NCBI RefSeq assembly: GCF_007845645.1
Contig: NZ_VCQV01000004.1
Location: 1 to 64,000, forward strand
Source of the DNA: Leekyejoonella antrihumi
GTDB lineage: Bacteria > Actinomycetota > Actinomycetes > Actinomycetales > Dermatophilaceae
DNA: 64,000 bases
Direction: 5' to 3'
Shown here: in pieces, positions 1 to 8,943 of the stretch
Layout: every line of letters begins with the position of its first letter
Position numbering within the stretch: the first letter of the stretch is position 1
Made by a program: the position numbers and the translations under genes
The notes under the pieces: generated by a model
The model's input: only the letters and a program-made list of their open reading frames with translations
Told to the model about the DNA's origin: nothing
Databases searched by the model: none

Positions 1-312
1 TCTTGGTGTGGAGCAGATCAGTGCGTCAACAACACCGATTCTCCTGCCAAGAAGGCACTCTCACGCTCCAACGCGCCGAGCAGGCCCGCCCATTCGGCTA
101 CTTCTCCACGGATCGAGGCTTAGGAGTGATTACGCGCCCTTGAGTAAGCTCCGAGCGGCCAGGGCCGAGAAGGATCACCGCGACGAGACGAGGGCCGAAG
201 CCCGATTGGCAACCCAGACCCCCGCAGACCACGGTGGCGATTCCGGTCGCTCGGCCGTTGTCCTCGGCCTCTGCGGTGCGATTCCCTCGACAGCGCACAG
301 CGCTGGAAGCGG
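1..312. other. Edge region with no recognisable gene
   Basis: This stretch lies downstream of the AAA+ ATPase gene. Short open frames exist on both strands, but none resembles a family I know and none has a clear ribosome binding site. It could hold the 3' end of a gene starting outside the window, or decayed sequence. I cannot tell which. Confidence 0.4.
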
Positions 313-1521
313 TCAGCTCGTTGAGCGGAGGTACTTGCCGAAGTGCGGGACGGTGAAGGCGATTCGGCCGCGCTCGCCACTGTAGGTCAGTCCCTTCTTG
401 AGCAGGGCGTCACGGGCGGGGGAGAGGGACTGCGGTCTGCGGCCGAGCACGTCCGCCACTGCCGACGTCGGAACGGACTCCACCTCGTCGAGCTGACCCG
501 AACCGGCCAGCTCCTGCGCCGCGTCGGCCATCGCGCGCAGATACTCGCGCTCGCCGGGTGTCGCTCTTTCATACCGTGATCCGAAGAAACCGACGGCCAG
601 CTCGGCCTCCGCAGCTGGCGCGGCCACGGCGATGTCCTCGATCGAGATCGGTGTGCCGGGTGCGACATCCCACGCCACCTTGCCGTAGGCCTGGATGAAG
701 TAGGGGTAGCCGCCGGTCGCGGCATACATGGCATCGAGCGCATCGCTCTCGAACGACGCGCCCTCGTCCTTCGCCGGTGACTGCAGCGCCATGTCGGCGG
801 CGTCGCGCGGAAGTCGATCGATCCGTGCATACCGAAACAGTCTCTCGCTGTATGACTTCGAGGCTGAGAGCACCGCCGGCAGATGCGGCAGGCCCGCTCC
901 GACGACGAGCATCGGCAGCGACGACTGGCTGATCTCGTGGCACGCGGCGCACAGCGCAGACACGTCGTCCTCGTGCAGATCCTGCATCTCGTCGATGAAG
1001 ATCGCGACCCCACGGCCGAGGTCGGCGGCGAGACCGCCTACATCGGTGAGCAGTTCTACCAGGTCGATCTCGATATCGCCGGAGTCAGCCCGACCCGGCA
1101 CCGCGGGCGCACTGATGCCCGGGTTCCATTTGTCGCGCAGCTTCGCGCTCGAGCCGGCATCGCGCTGCGCGAACGACTTGATCACGCCGAGCACCTGGTC
1201 CACGTCGTCCGGCTGCGAGTGGCCGAGCTCGCGCACGGCCGTATGCAGTGCGCTCGAAAGCGGACGCCGCAACCGCTGGTCGGGACGCGCCTCCAGCTTG
1301 CCGGTGCCCCACTTGGCGCGCACAGCCGCGGATCGCAGCGCATTGAGCAGCACGGTCTTGCCGACGCCACGCAGCCCGGTCAGCACCACCGACCGCTCCG
1401 GCCGCCCGCGGGAGACCCGCTCGAGCACGATATTGAAGATCTCCAGCTGCTCGTCGCGGCCGGCAAGAGCGGGCGGTCGCTGACCGGCGCCGGGGGCATA
1501 GGGGTTGCGTATCGGGTCCAC
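313..1521 (-). CDS. AAA+ ATP-binding protein of unknown role
   Basis: A 402-residue P-loop ATPase starting with GTG. Walker A is GLRGVGKT at residues 49-56 and Walker B is VAIFIDE at about 172-178. The N-terminus (NPYAPGAGQRPPALAGRDEQ) and overall plan resemble the Orc1/Cdc6-like archaeal ATPase type seen as orphan genes in actinobacteria; the last third (about 330-402) could be a winged-helix domain. Such proteins often sit in integrated elements, but nothing next to it here is a recombinase or toxin. An inverted repeat lies just upstream of its start. The fold call is firm; the cellular role is unknown. Confidence 0.8.
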   Translation of the reverse strand: MDPIRNPYAPGAGQRPPALAGRDEQLEIFNIVLERVSRGRPERSVVLTGLRGVGKTVLLNALRSAAVRAKWGTGKLEARPDQRLRRPLSSALHTAVRELGHSQPDDVDQVLGVIKSFAQRDAGSSAKLRDKWNPGISAPAVPGRADSGDIEIDLVELLTDVGGLAADLGRGVAIFIDEMQDLHEDDVSALCAACHEISQSSLPMLVVGAGLPHLPAVLSASKSYSERLFRYARIDRLPRDAADMALQSPAKDEGASFESDALDAMYAATGGYPYFIQAYGKVAWDVAPGTPISIEDIAVAAPAAEAELAVGFFGSRYERATPGEREYLRAMADAAQELAGSGQLDEVESVPTSAVADVLGRRPQSLSPARDALLKKGLTYSGERGRIAFTVPHFGKYLRSTS

Positions 1522-1542
1522 GATCAGACCGTATAAGTGTTT

Positions 1543-1568
1543 CTAGCGATCCTTGGATATTTCGCTAG
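1543..1568. promoter_or_regulatory. Inverted repeat upstream of the ATPase gene
   Basis: CTAGCGA and TCGCTAG form perfect 7-bp arms around a 12-nt A/T-richer centre, 21 bp before the GTG start of the ATPase gene. The position fits an operator or promoter-proximal site for that gene. No regulator gene is adjacent, so the binder is unknown. Confidence 0.35.
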
Positions 1569-1651
1569 CGTGTCCTGCTCGCCGTCCACGATCGGTGGAT
1601 CTAGGGCAATCTAACGCGACGGCGATACGCTGCTAGCCCGCAGTAGCGGAT

Positions 1652-1709
1652 CGAGTGGTCGCAGATGCACGGGGTATGCCGTGCCGCACCGTGCATACGT
1701 GACCACTCG
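1652..1709. repeat. Large two-part intergenic hairpin
   Basis: Outer arms CGAGTGGTC and GACCACTCG (9 bp, perfect) enclose inner arms ATGCACGG and CCGTGCAT (8 bp, perfect), with 4-nt partly mismatched joints and a 16-nt loop. A second CCGTGC inside the loop allows an alternative inner stem. It sits between two divergently transcribed genes, so an ordinary terminator is not expected. It may be a structured RNA, a protein site or a small mobile palindrome. Confidence 0.7.
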
Positions 1710-1787
1710 CCCAGGAGCCCACGCGGCCAGGAGCCCATCGAGGTGGCTCCCGCCACACCTGTCATCGCTCCACTCTAGGCTCGGCGT

Positions 1788-2852
1788 ATGCCGCACAGCG
1801 CCGTTCCGGCCCACCTAGCCGAACCCTCGACTCGCCGGCTCGACCTGCGCCGGATGACCTGGGACGACCTCGACCGGATCCACGCGTGGGAGAGCGATCC
1901 GACCTCCTTCACCCATGCACCCCAGGCCCGCCACACCTCCATCGAGCAGACCCGCGACCTGATGCAGCGCTGGATCGGGTCCTGGGAGCAGGACGGCCTG
2001 TCCTACTGGATCGCCGAGCGGCGCGACACCGGCCTGCCGGTCGGATTCGGCGGGATCCGCGCGACGAGGCACGGTTTCAACCTCGCCTATCGCCTCGACG
2101 AGGCCCACCGGGGCCACGGGTATGCCGCCGAGATCGCGCGAACAGCCACGGCGCTCGCGACCGAGTGGTGCCCTGGACGCGAGGTCTACGCGATGATCCG
2201 GCCGGTCAATACGGCGTCGCTGCGCACGGCCGAGCGTGCCGGGCTCTGGCTCACCGACGAGCGGCCGGAGCAGCCGCCGCCGGATGGCGCGGAACCCGCC
2301 CTGATCTATCTGCTGCCACGCATGCTCGCCGGCAGCGACGACGTGGTGCCCGAGGCGCCGGTGTATGCCGAGGCGCTCGACCTGTGGTGCGCCGTCAACG
2401 AGGCGGGTGGTTCCGTCGGGTTCGAGGGAGCCGCCCCGCGTGACGACGTGGCAGTCGCCCTCGACGAGCACCTGGTCGCGTGCGCCTCCGGCACGGCGGT
2501 CATGGGTCGACTGGTCCATCCGCAGACCGGTGCGCTACTGGGCCTTGCCTTTTGGACGGTCTTCAGCAACTCGAAGGTGGCTCACATCGGCGTGCTGAAG
2601 CGCGTGATGGTCGACCCGCGACACCGCGGGCGCAATCTCGGCAGCGTGCTGATGGGCGGGATGCACGCAATCGCACGCGATCACGGCGTGGAGGTCGCCC
2701 GGCTCAACTACCGCGGCGGCACCGGGGTGGGCGCGTTCTATGAGACCTGCGGATACCGGGAGATCGGCCGGCTCCCACGAGGATTGCGGTTCACCTTCGG
2801 AGACGTCGACGACGTCGACATGGCGCGTCGGCTCGACGGCCACCCGCTCTGA
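1788..2852 (+). CDS. Two-domain GNAT family N-acetyltransferase
   Basis: A 354-residue protein with two GNAT acetyltransferase domains in tandem. The N-terminal domain (about 15-170) has the RimJ/RimL-like pattern, with an acetyl-CoA loop near RLDEAHRGHGYAAEIA and NTASLRTAERAG. The C-terminal domain (about 200-350) has VDPRHRGRNLGSVLMGG, the Arg/Gln-x-x-Gly-x-Gly-type pyrophosphate loop, followed by AFYETCGYREIG. GNAT enzymes move an acetyl group from acetyl-CoA to an amine; the acceptor here cannot be read from sequence. The gene stands alone, and the ATG at 1788 is the first in frame. Confidence 0.85.
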   Translation: MPHSAVPAHLAEPSTRRLDLRRMTWDDLDRIHAWESDPTSFTHAPQARHTSIEQTRDLMQRWIGSWEQDGLSYWIAERRDTGLPVGFGGIRATRHGFNLAYRLDEAHRGHGYAAEIARTATALATEWCPGREVYAMIRPVNTASLRTAERAGLWLTDERPEQPPPDGAEPALIYLLPRMLAGSDDVVPEAPVYAEALDLWCAVNEAGGSVGFEGAAPRDDVAVALDEHLVACASGTAVMGRLVHPQTGALLGLAFWTVFSNSKVAHIGVLKRVMVDPRHRGRNLGSVLMGGMHAIARDHGVEVARLNYRGGTGVGAFYETCGYREIGRLPRGLRFTFGDVDDVDMARRLDGHPL

Positions 2853-2958
2853 GACCTGGTGGTCGGCAGTCCGCTCCCTCGGCCGGTTGAATCGCTTGAG
2901 CGCAAGGCGCGATACCTCGCATACTGAAGTGACGGCCGCAACCGTGAAGGGACAAGGG

Positions 2959-4263
2959 ATGAGTCTGCGCGAATACACCATTCCCGGCATGCACATCCGG
3001 GACCACGACGTAGCAGTGCCACTGGACTGGGCGAGCCCGGACTCGTCGCCGCGGCTCACCCTCTTCGCCCGCGAGATCGTCGCGCCGCAGCGTCGGCACG
3101 AGGAACTGCCGTGCCTGCTGTATCTGCAGGGTGGCCCGGGAGGCAAGAGCCCGCGGCCCACCAGCCCGACCGGGTGGATCGGTGAGGCGCTGAAGACCTA
3201 TCGCGTCATACTGCTCGACCAGCGCGGCACGGGTCGCAGCACGCCGGTCAGTGGCCGCACGATGACCGCGTTCCCCGACCCCGAGTCGGCAGCCTCCTAT
3301 CTCAGGCACTTTCGGGCGGAAGCGATCGTCGCGGATGCCGAGCACCTGCGCAAGACGCTCTTCGGCGGTCGCCGGTGGACGACCCTCGGGCAGAGCTACG
3401 GCGGGTTCCTCACCCTGACCTACCTGTCCCACGCGCCGGAAGGACTGGCCGCCTGCCTGGTCACCGGTGGCCTGGCCTCCATCAGCCCCGACGTCAGCGA
3501 GATCTACCGCCGCACCTACCCGCGCACGAGGGCAAAGAACGAGACGTTCTACCAGCGCTATCCGCATGCAGCAGAGCAGATCTCACGCATCGCCGACCGG
3601 CTGTCCACCGACCCGGTGCTGCTGCCCGACGGTGACACTTTGACCGTGCGCAGGCTGCAGAGCCTCGGCATGGACTTCGGGATGAAGCCGGGCTTCGAGC
3701 GACTGCACTGGATGATCGATGAGGCGCTCGACGACGATGGGGAGCCGACGGACACGTTCCTGGCGCAGGTGTGGGCGCGCACGGCATACCGCGACAACCC
3801 GCTGTATGCCGCGCTGCAGGAGAACATCTACTGGTCCGGTCATCTCGCGCAGGCCCCTGGCTGGGCCGCGCAGGCGGAGCACGCCGCACACCCGGACTTC
3901 GCCGAGACCGCCCGCCCGCTGCTCTTCACCGGCGAGATGGTCTATCCGTGGATGTTCGCCGAGATCAGTGGCCTGCGACCTTTCGAACAGGCGGTGAATC
4001 TGCTTGCGGAGCAACGCGAATGGAGTGCCCTCTACGACCCGACGCGACTGGCGGGCAACGAGGTTCCCGTGCATGCCGCGGTCTACTTCGACGACATGTA
4101 TGTCGATGCGGAGCTGCAGCTGGAGACCGCCCGCCGGGTGGGCAACCTGCACCCGTGGGTGACCAACGAGTACGAGCACGACGGACTGAGCACCCCGCGC
4201 GTCTTCACGCACCTCGTGACCCAGCTGAACCTGCATGGCGGAGCGCTGCGTGATGACGACTGA
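2959..4263 (+). CDS. pip: Proline iminopeptidase (alpha/beta hydrolase, S33)
   Basis: A 434-residue cytoplasmic peptidase expected to release N-terminal proline from peptides. The family signatures are present in order: LQGGPGG at about 56-62 (oxyanion region), LLDQRGTGRS at 85-94, nucleophile Ser146 in GQSYGG, and a C-terminal NEYEHDGL carrying the catalytic histidine. An open frame continues upstream to 2740, but the ATG at 2959 follows a purine-rich AAGGGACAAGGG and gives the family length, so it is preferred. The gene is monocistronic and convergent with the pyridoxal kinase gene. Confidence 0.88.
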   Translation: MSLREYTIPGMHIRDHDVAVPLDWASPDSSPRLTLFAREIVAPQRRHEELPCLLYLQGGPGGKSPRPTSPTGWIGEALKTYRVILLDQRGTGRSTPVSGRTMTAFPDPESAASYLRHFRAEAIVADAEHLRKTLFGGRRWTTLGQSYGGFLTLTYLSHAPEGLAACLVTGGLASISPDVSEIYRRTYPRTRAKNETFYQRYPHAAEQISRIADRLSTDPVLLPDGDTLTVRRLQSLGMDFGMKPGFERLHWMIDEALDDDGEPTDTFLAQVWARTAYRDNPLYAALQENIYWSGHLAQAPGWAAQAEHAAHPDFAETARPLLFTGEMVYPWMFAEISGLRPFEQAVNLLAEQREWSALYDPTRLAGNEVPVHAAVYFDDMYVDAELQLETARRVGNLHPWVTNEYEHDGLSTPRVFTHLVTQLNLHGGALRDDD

Positions 4264-4400
4264 GTAGACCCCTCCCTCGCAAACGCGCAGCGAGCATGCG
4301 TACGGTCCAGGAGGACTCGGCGGTTCGTGGTCGAGTGGACTCCCAGAGTTCCAGGGGACTTGGAGTCAACAGTCCATCGAGTCCCTCCCCATTCGTACGT

Positions 4401-5249
4401 TCAGCGCAGCCGGGTCACCTCGAACCGCCTTGCGGGGTTGGCGATCTGGTCCTGCGCGGCGATCAGCTGGATCTCGCGGGTGCCGGCCCGGTGGGTCGCC
4501 TCGACAATGCTGAACACCGAGTCGGCCACCGCTGCCAGCGTGTCCTGCGGGCTCTCCTGCAGGATCCGCGCCAGGAAGATCGCCGCGCTCACGTCACCGG
4601 CGCCCTCGATATACATCGGCAGCAACGGGGTGCGCACACTCCACACGTCGGCGCCGACAGCCAGCGCCATCTGCACCGAGTCCGCGGGGGTGTCGTCGGT
4701 CTGCACGGAGGTGACCAGCACCGAATGCGGTCCGCGCGCCCGCACGGCGTCGATGGCGGTCAGCAGGTCGGTCACCGAGTGGATGTCGCGACCGGTGAGG
4801 AATTCCAGCTCGAACTGGTTCGGGGTGATCAGGTCCGCCGCCGGCACCACATGGTCGCGGATGAACTCCGGCACACCGGGCTGCACGAAGAAGCCCCGCT
4901 CGACGTCTCCCATCACCGGGTCCGCGCAGTAGACCGCCTTCGGGTTCGCGGCCTTGACGCGGGTGACGGCGTCGAGGATGACGGCGCCGACCGGCATACC
5001 GCCCTGATAGCCCGACAGCACAGCATCGCACTCGGGCAGCACCCCGCGCTCCTCGATGCCGGTGATGATCTCGGCGATCGTCTCCGGCTCGAAGACCAGA
5101 CCCCGCCACTGGCCGTAGCCGGTGTGGTTGGAGAAGTGCACGGTGTAGACGGGCCACACCTCGTGGCCGAGCCGCTGCAGCGGGAAGACGGCCGAGGAGT
5201 TGCCGGCGTACCCGTAGGCGACGGACGACTGGATCGACAGGATCTTCAC
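4401..5249 (-). CDS. pdxY: Pyridoxal kinase PdxY
   Basis: A 282-residue kinase of the ribokinase superfamily that phosphorylates pyridoxal, and to a lesser extent other B6 vitamers, in the salvage pathway to PLP. The N-terminus (ILSIQSSVAYGYAGNSSA), the strand YCADPVMGD at about 107-115, TPNQFELE at 142-149 and the catalytic IEGAGD at 214-219 (Asp219 as base) are classical PdxY signatures. It starts with GTG. The next gene on the same strand begins 33 bp upstream of it, so read-through from the DHPS-like/RibD-like pair is possible. Confidence 0.93.
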   Translation of the reverse strand: MKILSIQSSVAYGYAGNSSAVFPLQRLGHEVWPVYTVHFSNHTGYGQWRGLVFEPETIAEIITGIEERGVLPECDAVLSGYQGGMPVGAVILDAVTRVKAANPKAVYCADPVMGDVERGFFVQPGVPEFIRDHVVPAADLITPNQFELEFLTGRDIHSVTDLLTAIDAVRARGPHSVLVTSVQTDDTPADSVQMALAVGADVWSVRTPLLPMYIEGAGDVSAAIFLARILQESPQDTLAAVADSVFSIVEATHRAGTREIQLIAAQDQIANPARRFEVTRLR

Positions 5250-5282
5250 TCCGGCGACTCTAGACGACGTCGCGGCGCCGAG

Positions 5283-6179
5283 TCAGACCTGCGTGCGGAA
5301 GCAGTGCATTGCCTCGAGCACCGGGCGGACCAGGGACACTTCGTGGGTGCGGTAGACCCCGGTCTGGCCCAGGTGGGCGAGCACAGCAAAGACGCCCTCG
5401 GCGCTGCGGAACCGATCCTCGAAGATGTCGAAGGCGTGCGGCAGGGCGTGACAGATCGGCAGCCCCAGGCGGCGCAGGCGGAAGGTATGCAGCAGGGCTG
5501 CGGCCTGGTATTCCGCGCGGGCCTTCGCGTCGTCGAGCTGGTAGCCGAATCCGACGCCGGGATCGATGACCAGGTCGGTGACGCCGAGCTCGCGCGCTCG
5601 GGCGATCCGCCGCTCGAATACGTGGATCATCTGCGGCAGCTGATCCACGCTGACGTCGGCGTCCGTTATGGCCCGCGCGTGTGGGCCGAGCACGTGACAG
5701 AGCACGACCGTCGCCCGGTGCTCGGCCGCGAGCGTGAACATCTGGTCGTCGTGGTCCGATCCGGTCAGGTTGAGCACGCACGCGCCGGCCTCGAGTGCCG
5801 ACTGGGCCACCGGCACCTCGTAGGTCTCGACGGACACGGCGATGTCGTCGGCGACGAGCTGCTCGATGACGGGCAGGAGTAGGCGCTGCTGGGCCTGGCC
5901 GTCGACGGCGGCGGCAGTCGCAATGGTGGACTCAGCGCCCAGATCGATCAGGTGCGCTCCCTCGGCTGCGTACACATGTGCCTTGCGCACGGCCGCCTGG
6001 GTGCTGACCGCAACGCTTTCCCGGTAGGCGGAGTCCTGCGACAGGTTGATGACGCTCATCAGCACGGGTTGGCGGTCGGTGTCGTAGACGCGCTCGCCCA
6101 GCCGCAGCGGCGCAACCGGGTGCTCGAGGTCGTCGGCGTGATCGGCGGCCAGCTGGGCCAGCCCTCGAAGGGTGATCAT
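5283..6179 (-). CDS. Divergent dihydropteroate synthase-like pterin-binding protein
   Basis: A 298-residue TIM-barrel protein of the DHPS (FolP) superfamily. DHPS landmarks are visible but altered: VINLSQDSAY at 43-52 where folate enzymes have NVTPDSF, IDLGAEST at 78-85, SVETYEVPVA near 116-125, and DPGVGFGY at 206-213. The usual D/N of the (I/V)ND segment falls in VLNLTG, and no SRK-like lysine loop is evident before ALPHAF. I therefore doubt classical folate synthesis and expect another pterin-bound reaction. It overlaps the upstream reductase gene by ATGA, indicating translational coupling. Confidence 0.75.
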   Translation of the reverse strand: MITLRGLAQLAADHADDLEHPVAPLRLGERVYDTDRQPVLMSVINLSQDSAYRESVAVSTQAAVRKAHVYAAEGAHLIDLGAESTIATAAAVDGQAQQRLLLPVIEQLVADDIAVSVETYEVPVAQSALEAGACVLNLTGSDHDDQMFTLAAEHRATVVLCHVLGPHARAITDADVSVDQLPQMIHVFERRIARARELGVTDLVIDPGVGFGYQLDDAKARAEYQAAALLHTFRLRRLGLPICHALPHAFDIFEDRFRSAEGVFAVLAHLGQTGVYRTHEVSLVRPVLEAMHCFRTQV

Positions 6180-6925
6180 CGGCCCGGTGCCAGGTAGCGC
6201 ATCATCAACGTCCCGTCCCCCTCCAGCACCTGCTCAAGCCGGAAGTCGGCGACGTCGGGCAGCACCGTCGTCGACGGCGACCCGGACGTTCCGGCAAATA
6301 ACGGGGCGAGCGTGATGTCGGCCTCATCCACCAGGTCCGCCGCGACGAGGTCACGCAGCAGGCTCGGGCCGCCTTCGCACAGGATGCGGCGCAGGCCCCG
6401 CCCTGCCAGCGCATCCACGACTGCCTCGGGCGTGACTTCCTGCAGGGCGATGACATCCGCGTGGTCCCGTGCCGTCGCCAGCCGGCCCTCATTGGCGTCG
6501 GCGCGCGTGATCACCACCGGTCGGTGGGCGGACTCCGACCAGATCGGCAGCTCCCAGGGCAGCTGCAGCGATCCGGTCACGACGGCCACGACCGGCGCCG
6601 CCAGTTGCCCGTCAGCGGCGCGCCGCTTCGCGTCCTCCGGGTTGGCCCGCATTGGTGTGTACTGCTCGGCTCGCAAGGTGCCGCTGCCGATCAGGACGGC
6701 ATCGGCATACCGGCGCACCGCGTCGAACACCAGCTGATCCGCGTTGGAGGACACCGAACCGCTCAGGCCGTCGGCGCCCGCAGCGGCGCCGTCGAGAGTG
6801 GTGACCATCATCGCCCGCACCCACCGCCTGGAATCCGGCCAGGGGTAGGCCCGCGCCACCTCCTGGTCGGTGAGGTCGTCGCCTTGCTGACGGTTGCCGT
6901 AGATCGCGCGGATGGGATTCACCAC
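6176..6925 (-). CDS. RibD C-terminal-like pyrimidine reductase family protein
   Basis: A 249-residue NAD(P)H-dependent reductase of the RibD C-terminal/dihydrofolate-reductase-like fold, with no deaminase domain. Visible landmarks are VRAMMVTTLDGAAAG near 36-50, SSNADQLVF and DAVLIGSGTLRAE at about 60-86, and LRRILCEGGPSLLRDLV near 180-196, the cofactor/substrate loop typical of the family. It begins with GTG and is translationally coupled to the DHPS-like gene. Family members reduce riboflavin precursors or act as alternative dihydrofolate reductases; the pairing suggests a shared pterin substrate, which is inference. Confidence 0.82.
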   Translation of the reverse strand: MVNPIRAIYGNRQQGDDLTDQEVARAYPWPDSRRWVRAMMVTTLDGAAAGADGLSGSVSSNADQLVFDAVRRYADAVLIGSGTLRAEQYTPMRANPEDAKRRAADGQLAAPVVAVVTGSLQLPWELPIWSESAHRPVVITRADANEGRLATARDHADVIALQEVTPEAVVDALAGRGLRRILCEGGPSLLRDLVAADLVDEADITLAPLFAGTSGSPSTTVLPDVADFRLEQVLEGDGTLMMRYLAPGR

Positions 6926-7183
6926 GTCAACATACGACGACTCGCCGCAGCAGCGTGCACCTGGCGCACTGGTTCCGCCGGATTCGAAGGCTGGATGGCG
7001 ACCCTTCGATTGATCTCAAGGCCGCCGCGCATCTGTCCGAGGCCTGGACGTCCATCTTTTGATACGGAGTGATGCGCATGCGGGCAACATCGTTATAGTC
7101 GAACGGACTAGGTAGTTGCGATATGCCTGATGGATGGTGCGGATTCTCGACGATCCACCGGCCTGGTCGAAGGAGTGATTGAC

Positions 7184-7681
7184 GTGCTCGTCCTTGGCGC
7201 GATCGTCGTCCTGATCGGTCTCATTTCACTGGTGATCGAGGCGCACGTCTCGACCGCCGGGGTGCTCGGGGCCGTCGGCGTGCTGGGCGTGGCCGGTGGC
7301 ATCGGTGCCATCCTGGCAGGCTCGGGAGTAGGACTGTTCATCACGATCCCCATCGCCGTCGTGCTGGCGGCTGCCGGCTTGCTGACGATGGCCATGGTCG
7401 CCGGGGAGGTCGTTCTCGCCCGCCGGCAACCTCTGAAGTCGGGGCCGGAAGCCCTCGTCGGTCAGCGCGCCACGATCCACAGCTGGAATGTCTGCGAGGG
7501 CATGATTGCCGCAGACGGAACGCTGTGGCAGGCCCGACTGGCCTTCGGCTGGGAGGACCCACAGCCCACCGTCGGTCAGACGGTGGTCATCAATGAGCTG
7601 GACGGACTGACGCTCTCGGTTCGCCGGCCGACACCCTGGGAGGTACAGCCCACATGGAAGCCCTCATCGTTGTCGTTGTAG
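7184..7681 (+). CDS. NfeD-like membrane protein
   Basis: A 165-residue membrane protein with three to four hydrophobic segments in the first 90 residues, followed by an OB-fold (about 95-150, EALVGQRATI and DGTLWQARLAFG) typical of short NfeD proteins. I chose the GTG at 7184 because AAGGAG lies 8 nt upstream; an open frame reaches back to 7130 without a site. NfeD proteins partner with stomatin-like proteins in membrane microdomains, and the next gene, overlapping by 28 bp, encodes exactly such a protein. A TATAGT hexamer at 7094-7099 is a possible -10 element. Confidence 0.85.
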   Translation: MLVLGAIVVLIGLISLVIEAHVSTAGVLGAVGVLGVAGGIGAILAGSGVGLFITIPIAVVLAAAGLLTMAMVAGEVVLARRQPLKSGPEALVGQRATIHSWNVCEGMIAADGTLWQARLAFGWEDPQPTVGQTVVINELDGLTLSVRRPTPWEVQPTWKPSSLSL

Positions 7682-8517
7682 TCCTGTTCATCGCTGCCTT
7701 GCTGGTGGCCAGTTCCTCCGTGCGCGTGCTGCGTGAGTATGAACGCGGCGTCGTGTTCCGGCTCGGGCGCCTGATCGAGTTGAAGGATCCCGGGCTGCTG
7801 CTGCTGATCCCGGCTGTCGACCGAATGGAGCGCGTCGACCTGCGGGTGGTCACGCTGAACGTTCCCGCGCAGGACATCATCACCCGCGACAACGTCCCGG
7901 TCCGGGTGACGGCCGTGGCGTATTTCAAGGTCATCGACGCCAACCGGGCGATCATCGACGTTGAGAACTATTACGTCGCCACGAGCGAGATCGCCCAGAC
8001 GTCGCTGCGGGCGGTCTTGGGCAAGGCCGACCTGGACACGCTGCTGTCGGAGCGTGAGCAGCTCAACGCAGACCTGCAGCAGGTCATCGATCAGCAGACC
8101 GAACCGTGGGGCATCAAGGTCTCGATCGTGGAGATCAAGGACGTCGATGTGCCCGCGAACATGCAACGTGCCATCGCCCGCCAGGCCGAGGCCGAGCGAG
8201 AGCGGCGCGCGAAGGTCATCAACGCTCAGGGTGAGTTTCAGGCATCGAAGCAGCTGGCCGACGCGGCCGACGTGATGTCACGCAACCCCGCGACGCTGCA
8301 GCTGCGCTACCTGCAGACCCTCGTGGAGATCGGCGCCAGCGGCAACTCCTCGACGGTGATCCCGCTACCCCTGGACATCCTCACCCCGCTCCTGGGAAAG
8401 CTGCACGGCACAGACGTCGGTGACACCCACGACGGCACGTCGGCGGCCGGTGCGGACGCGCCGGTCGAGGACATCGACCGGTCGCCTCGGAACGGGGTGC
8501 CTCGGTTGGGCGTTTGA
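7654..8517 (+). CDS. Slipin (SPFH/band 7 stomatin-like protein)
   Basis: A 287-residue protein with an N-terminal membrane anchor (about 3-20), then an SPFH/band 7 domain: VLREYERGVVFRLGRL, GLLLLIPAVDRMERVDLR and the DVPANMQRAIARQAEAERE stretch of the prohibitin-homology/coiled-coil region. Members oligomerise on the inner membrane and organise functional microdomains, commonly with NfeD. The start lies inside the nfeD-like gene, which implies coupled translation. The C-terminal 40 residues are polar, acidic and probably disordered. Confidence 0.92.
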   Translation: MEALIVVVVVLFIAALLVASSSVRVLREYERGVVFRLGRLIELKDPGLLLLIPAVDRMERVDLRVVTLNVPAQDIITRDNVPVRVTAVAYFKVIDANRAIIDVENYYVATSEIAQTSLRAVLGKADLDTLLSEREQLNADLQQVIDQQTEPWGIKVSIVEIKDVDVPANMQRAIARQAEAERERRAKVINAQGEFQASKQLADAADVMSRNPATLQLRYLQTLVEIGASGNSSTVIPLPLDILTPLLGKLHGTDVGDTHDGTSAAGADAPVEDIDRSPRNGVPRLGV

Positions 8518-8541
8518 CCGGTGATGAGGGACGATCGGGGC

Positions 8542-8862
8542 ATGAGCAACGAGGAGATCACCCCGGCCGAGCTGGCCGACGACGCCGTCATGGTCGACGT
8601 GCGCGAGCAGGACGAGTGGGACGCCGGGCACGCCCCGGGCGCGATCCACATACCCCTGGGCGAGCTGCCGAGCAGGTTGGACGATCTGCCCGACATCGAC
8701 CCGATGCCGATCGTCTGCCGCTCCGGCAACCGCTCCGCGCGGGCCGCGGCCTGGCTCGAGCACCAGGGGTTCGACGCGGTCAACGTCGCCGGCGGCATGA
8801 AGGACTGGGCCACCGCGAGCAAGCCCCTCGCCGGCACGGACAGTGACCCGCGAGTGATCTGA
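8542..8862 (+). CDS. Rhodanese-like domain protein
   Basis: A 106-residue single-domain rhodanese. The fold landmarks MVDVREQDEWDAGHAPGAIH (about 17-36) and the active-site loop CRSGNRS at 59-65 (Cys59 as sulfur carrier) are intact, ending with NVAGGMKDW. Such proteins carry a persulfide sulfur for thiol or cyanide chemistry. An ATG also exists at 8524, but 8542 gives the family start. It lies 24 bp after the slipin gene and may be read through from it. Confidence 0.9.
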   Translation: MSNEEITPAELADDAVMVDVREQDEWDAGHAPGAIHIPLGELPSRLDDLPDIDPMPIVCRSGNRSARAAAWLEHQGFDAVNVAGGMKDWATASKPLAGTDSDPRVI

Positions 8863-8943
8863 CGCCGGCACCGACGGAGCCCGCATCCAGGCATCTCCTG
8901 GGGCCAAAGTGCACAACCGGGTGGGTGGGTTGAGCCGACGGTC

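Noticed and set aside
8-385. A 125-codon open frame at the left edge
   Set aside because: It overlaps the AAA+ gene end, is Arg/Ser-rich like other antisense frames, and shows no family motif.
1652-1709. Integron attC site
   Set aside because: The two-tier arms look similar, but the conserved core trinucleotides and R/L box sequences are missing and there is no integrase.
4296-5882. A 528-codon open frame antisense to pdxY and the DHPS-like gene
   Set aside because: It crosses two well-supported genes on the other strand and has no ribosome site or family motif.
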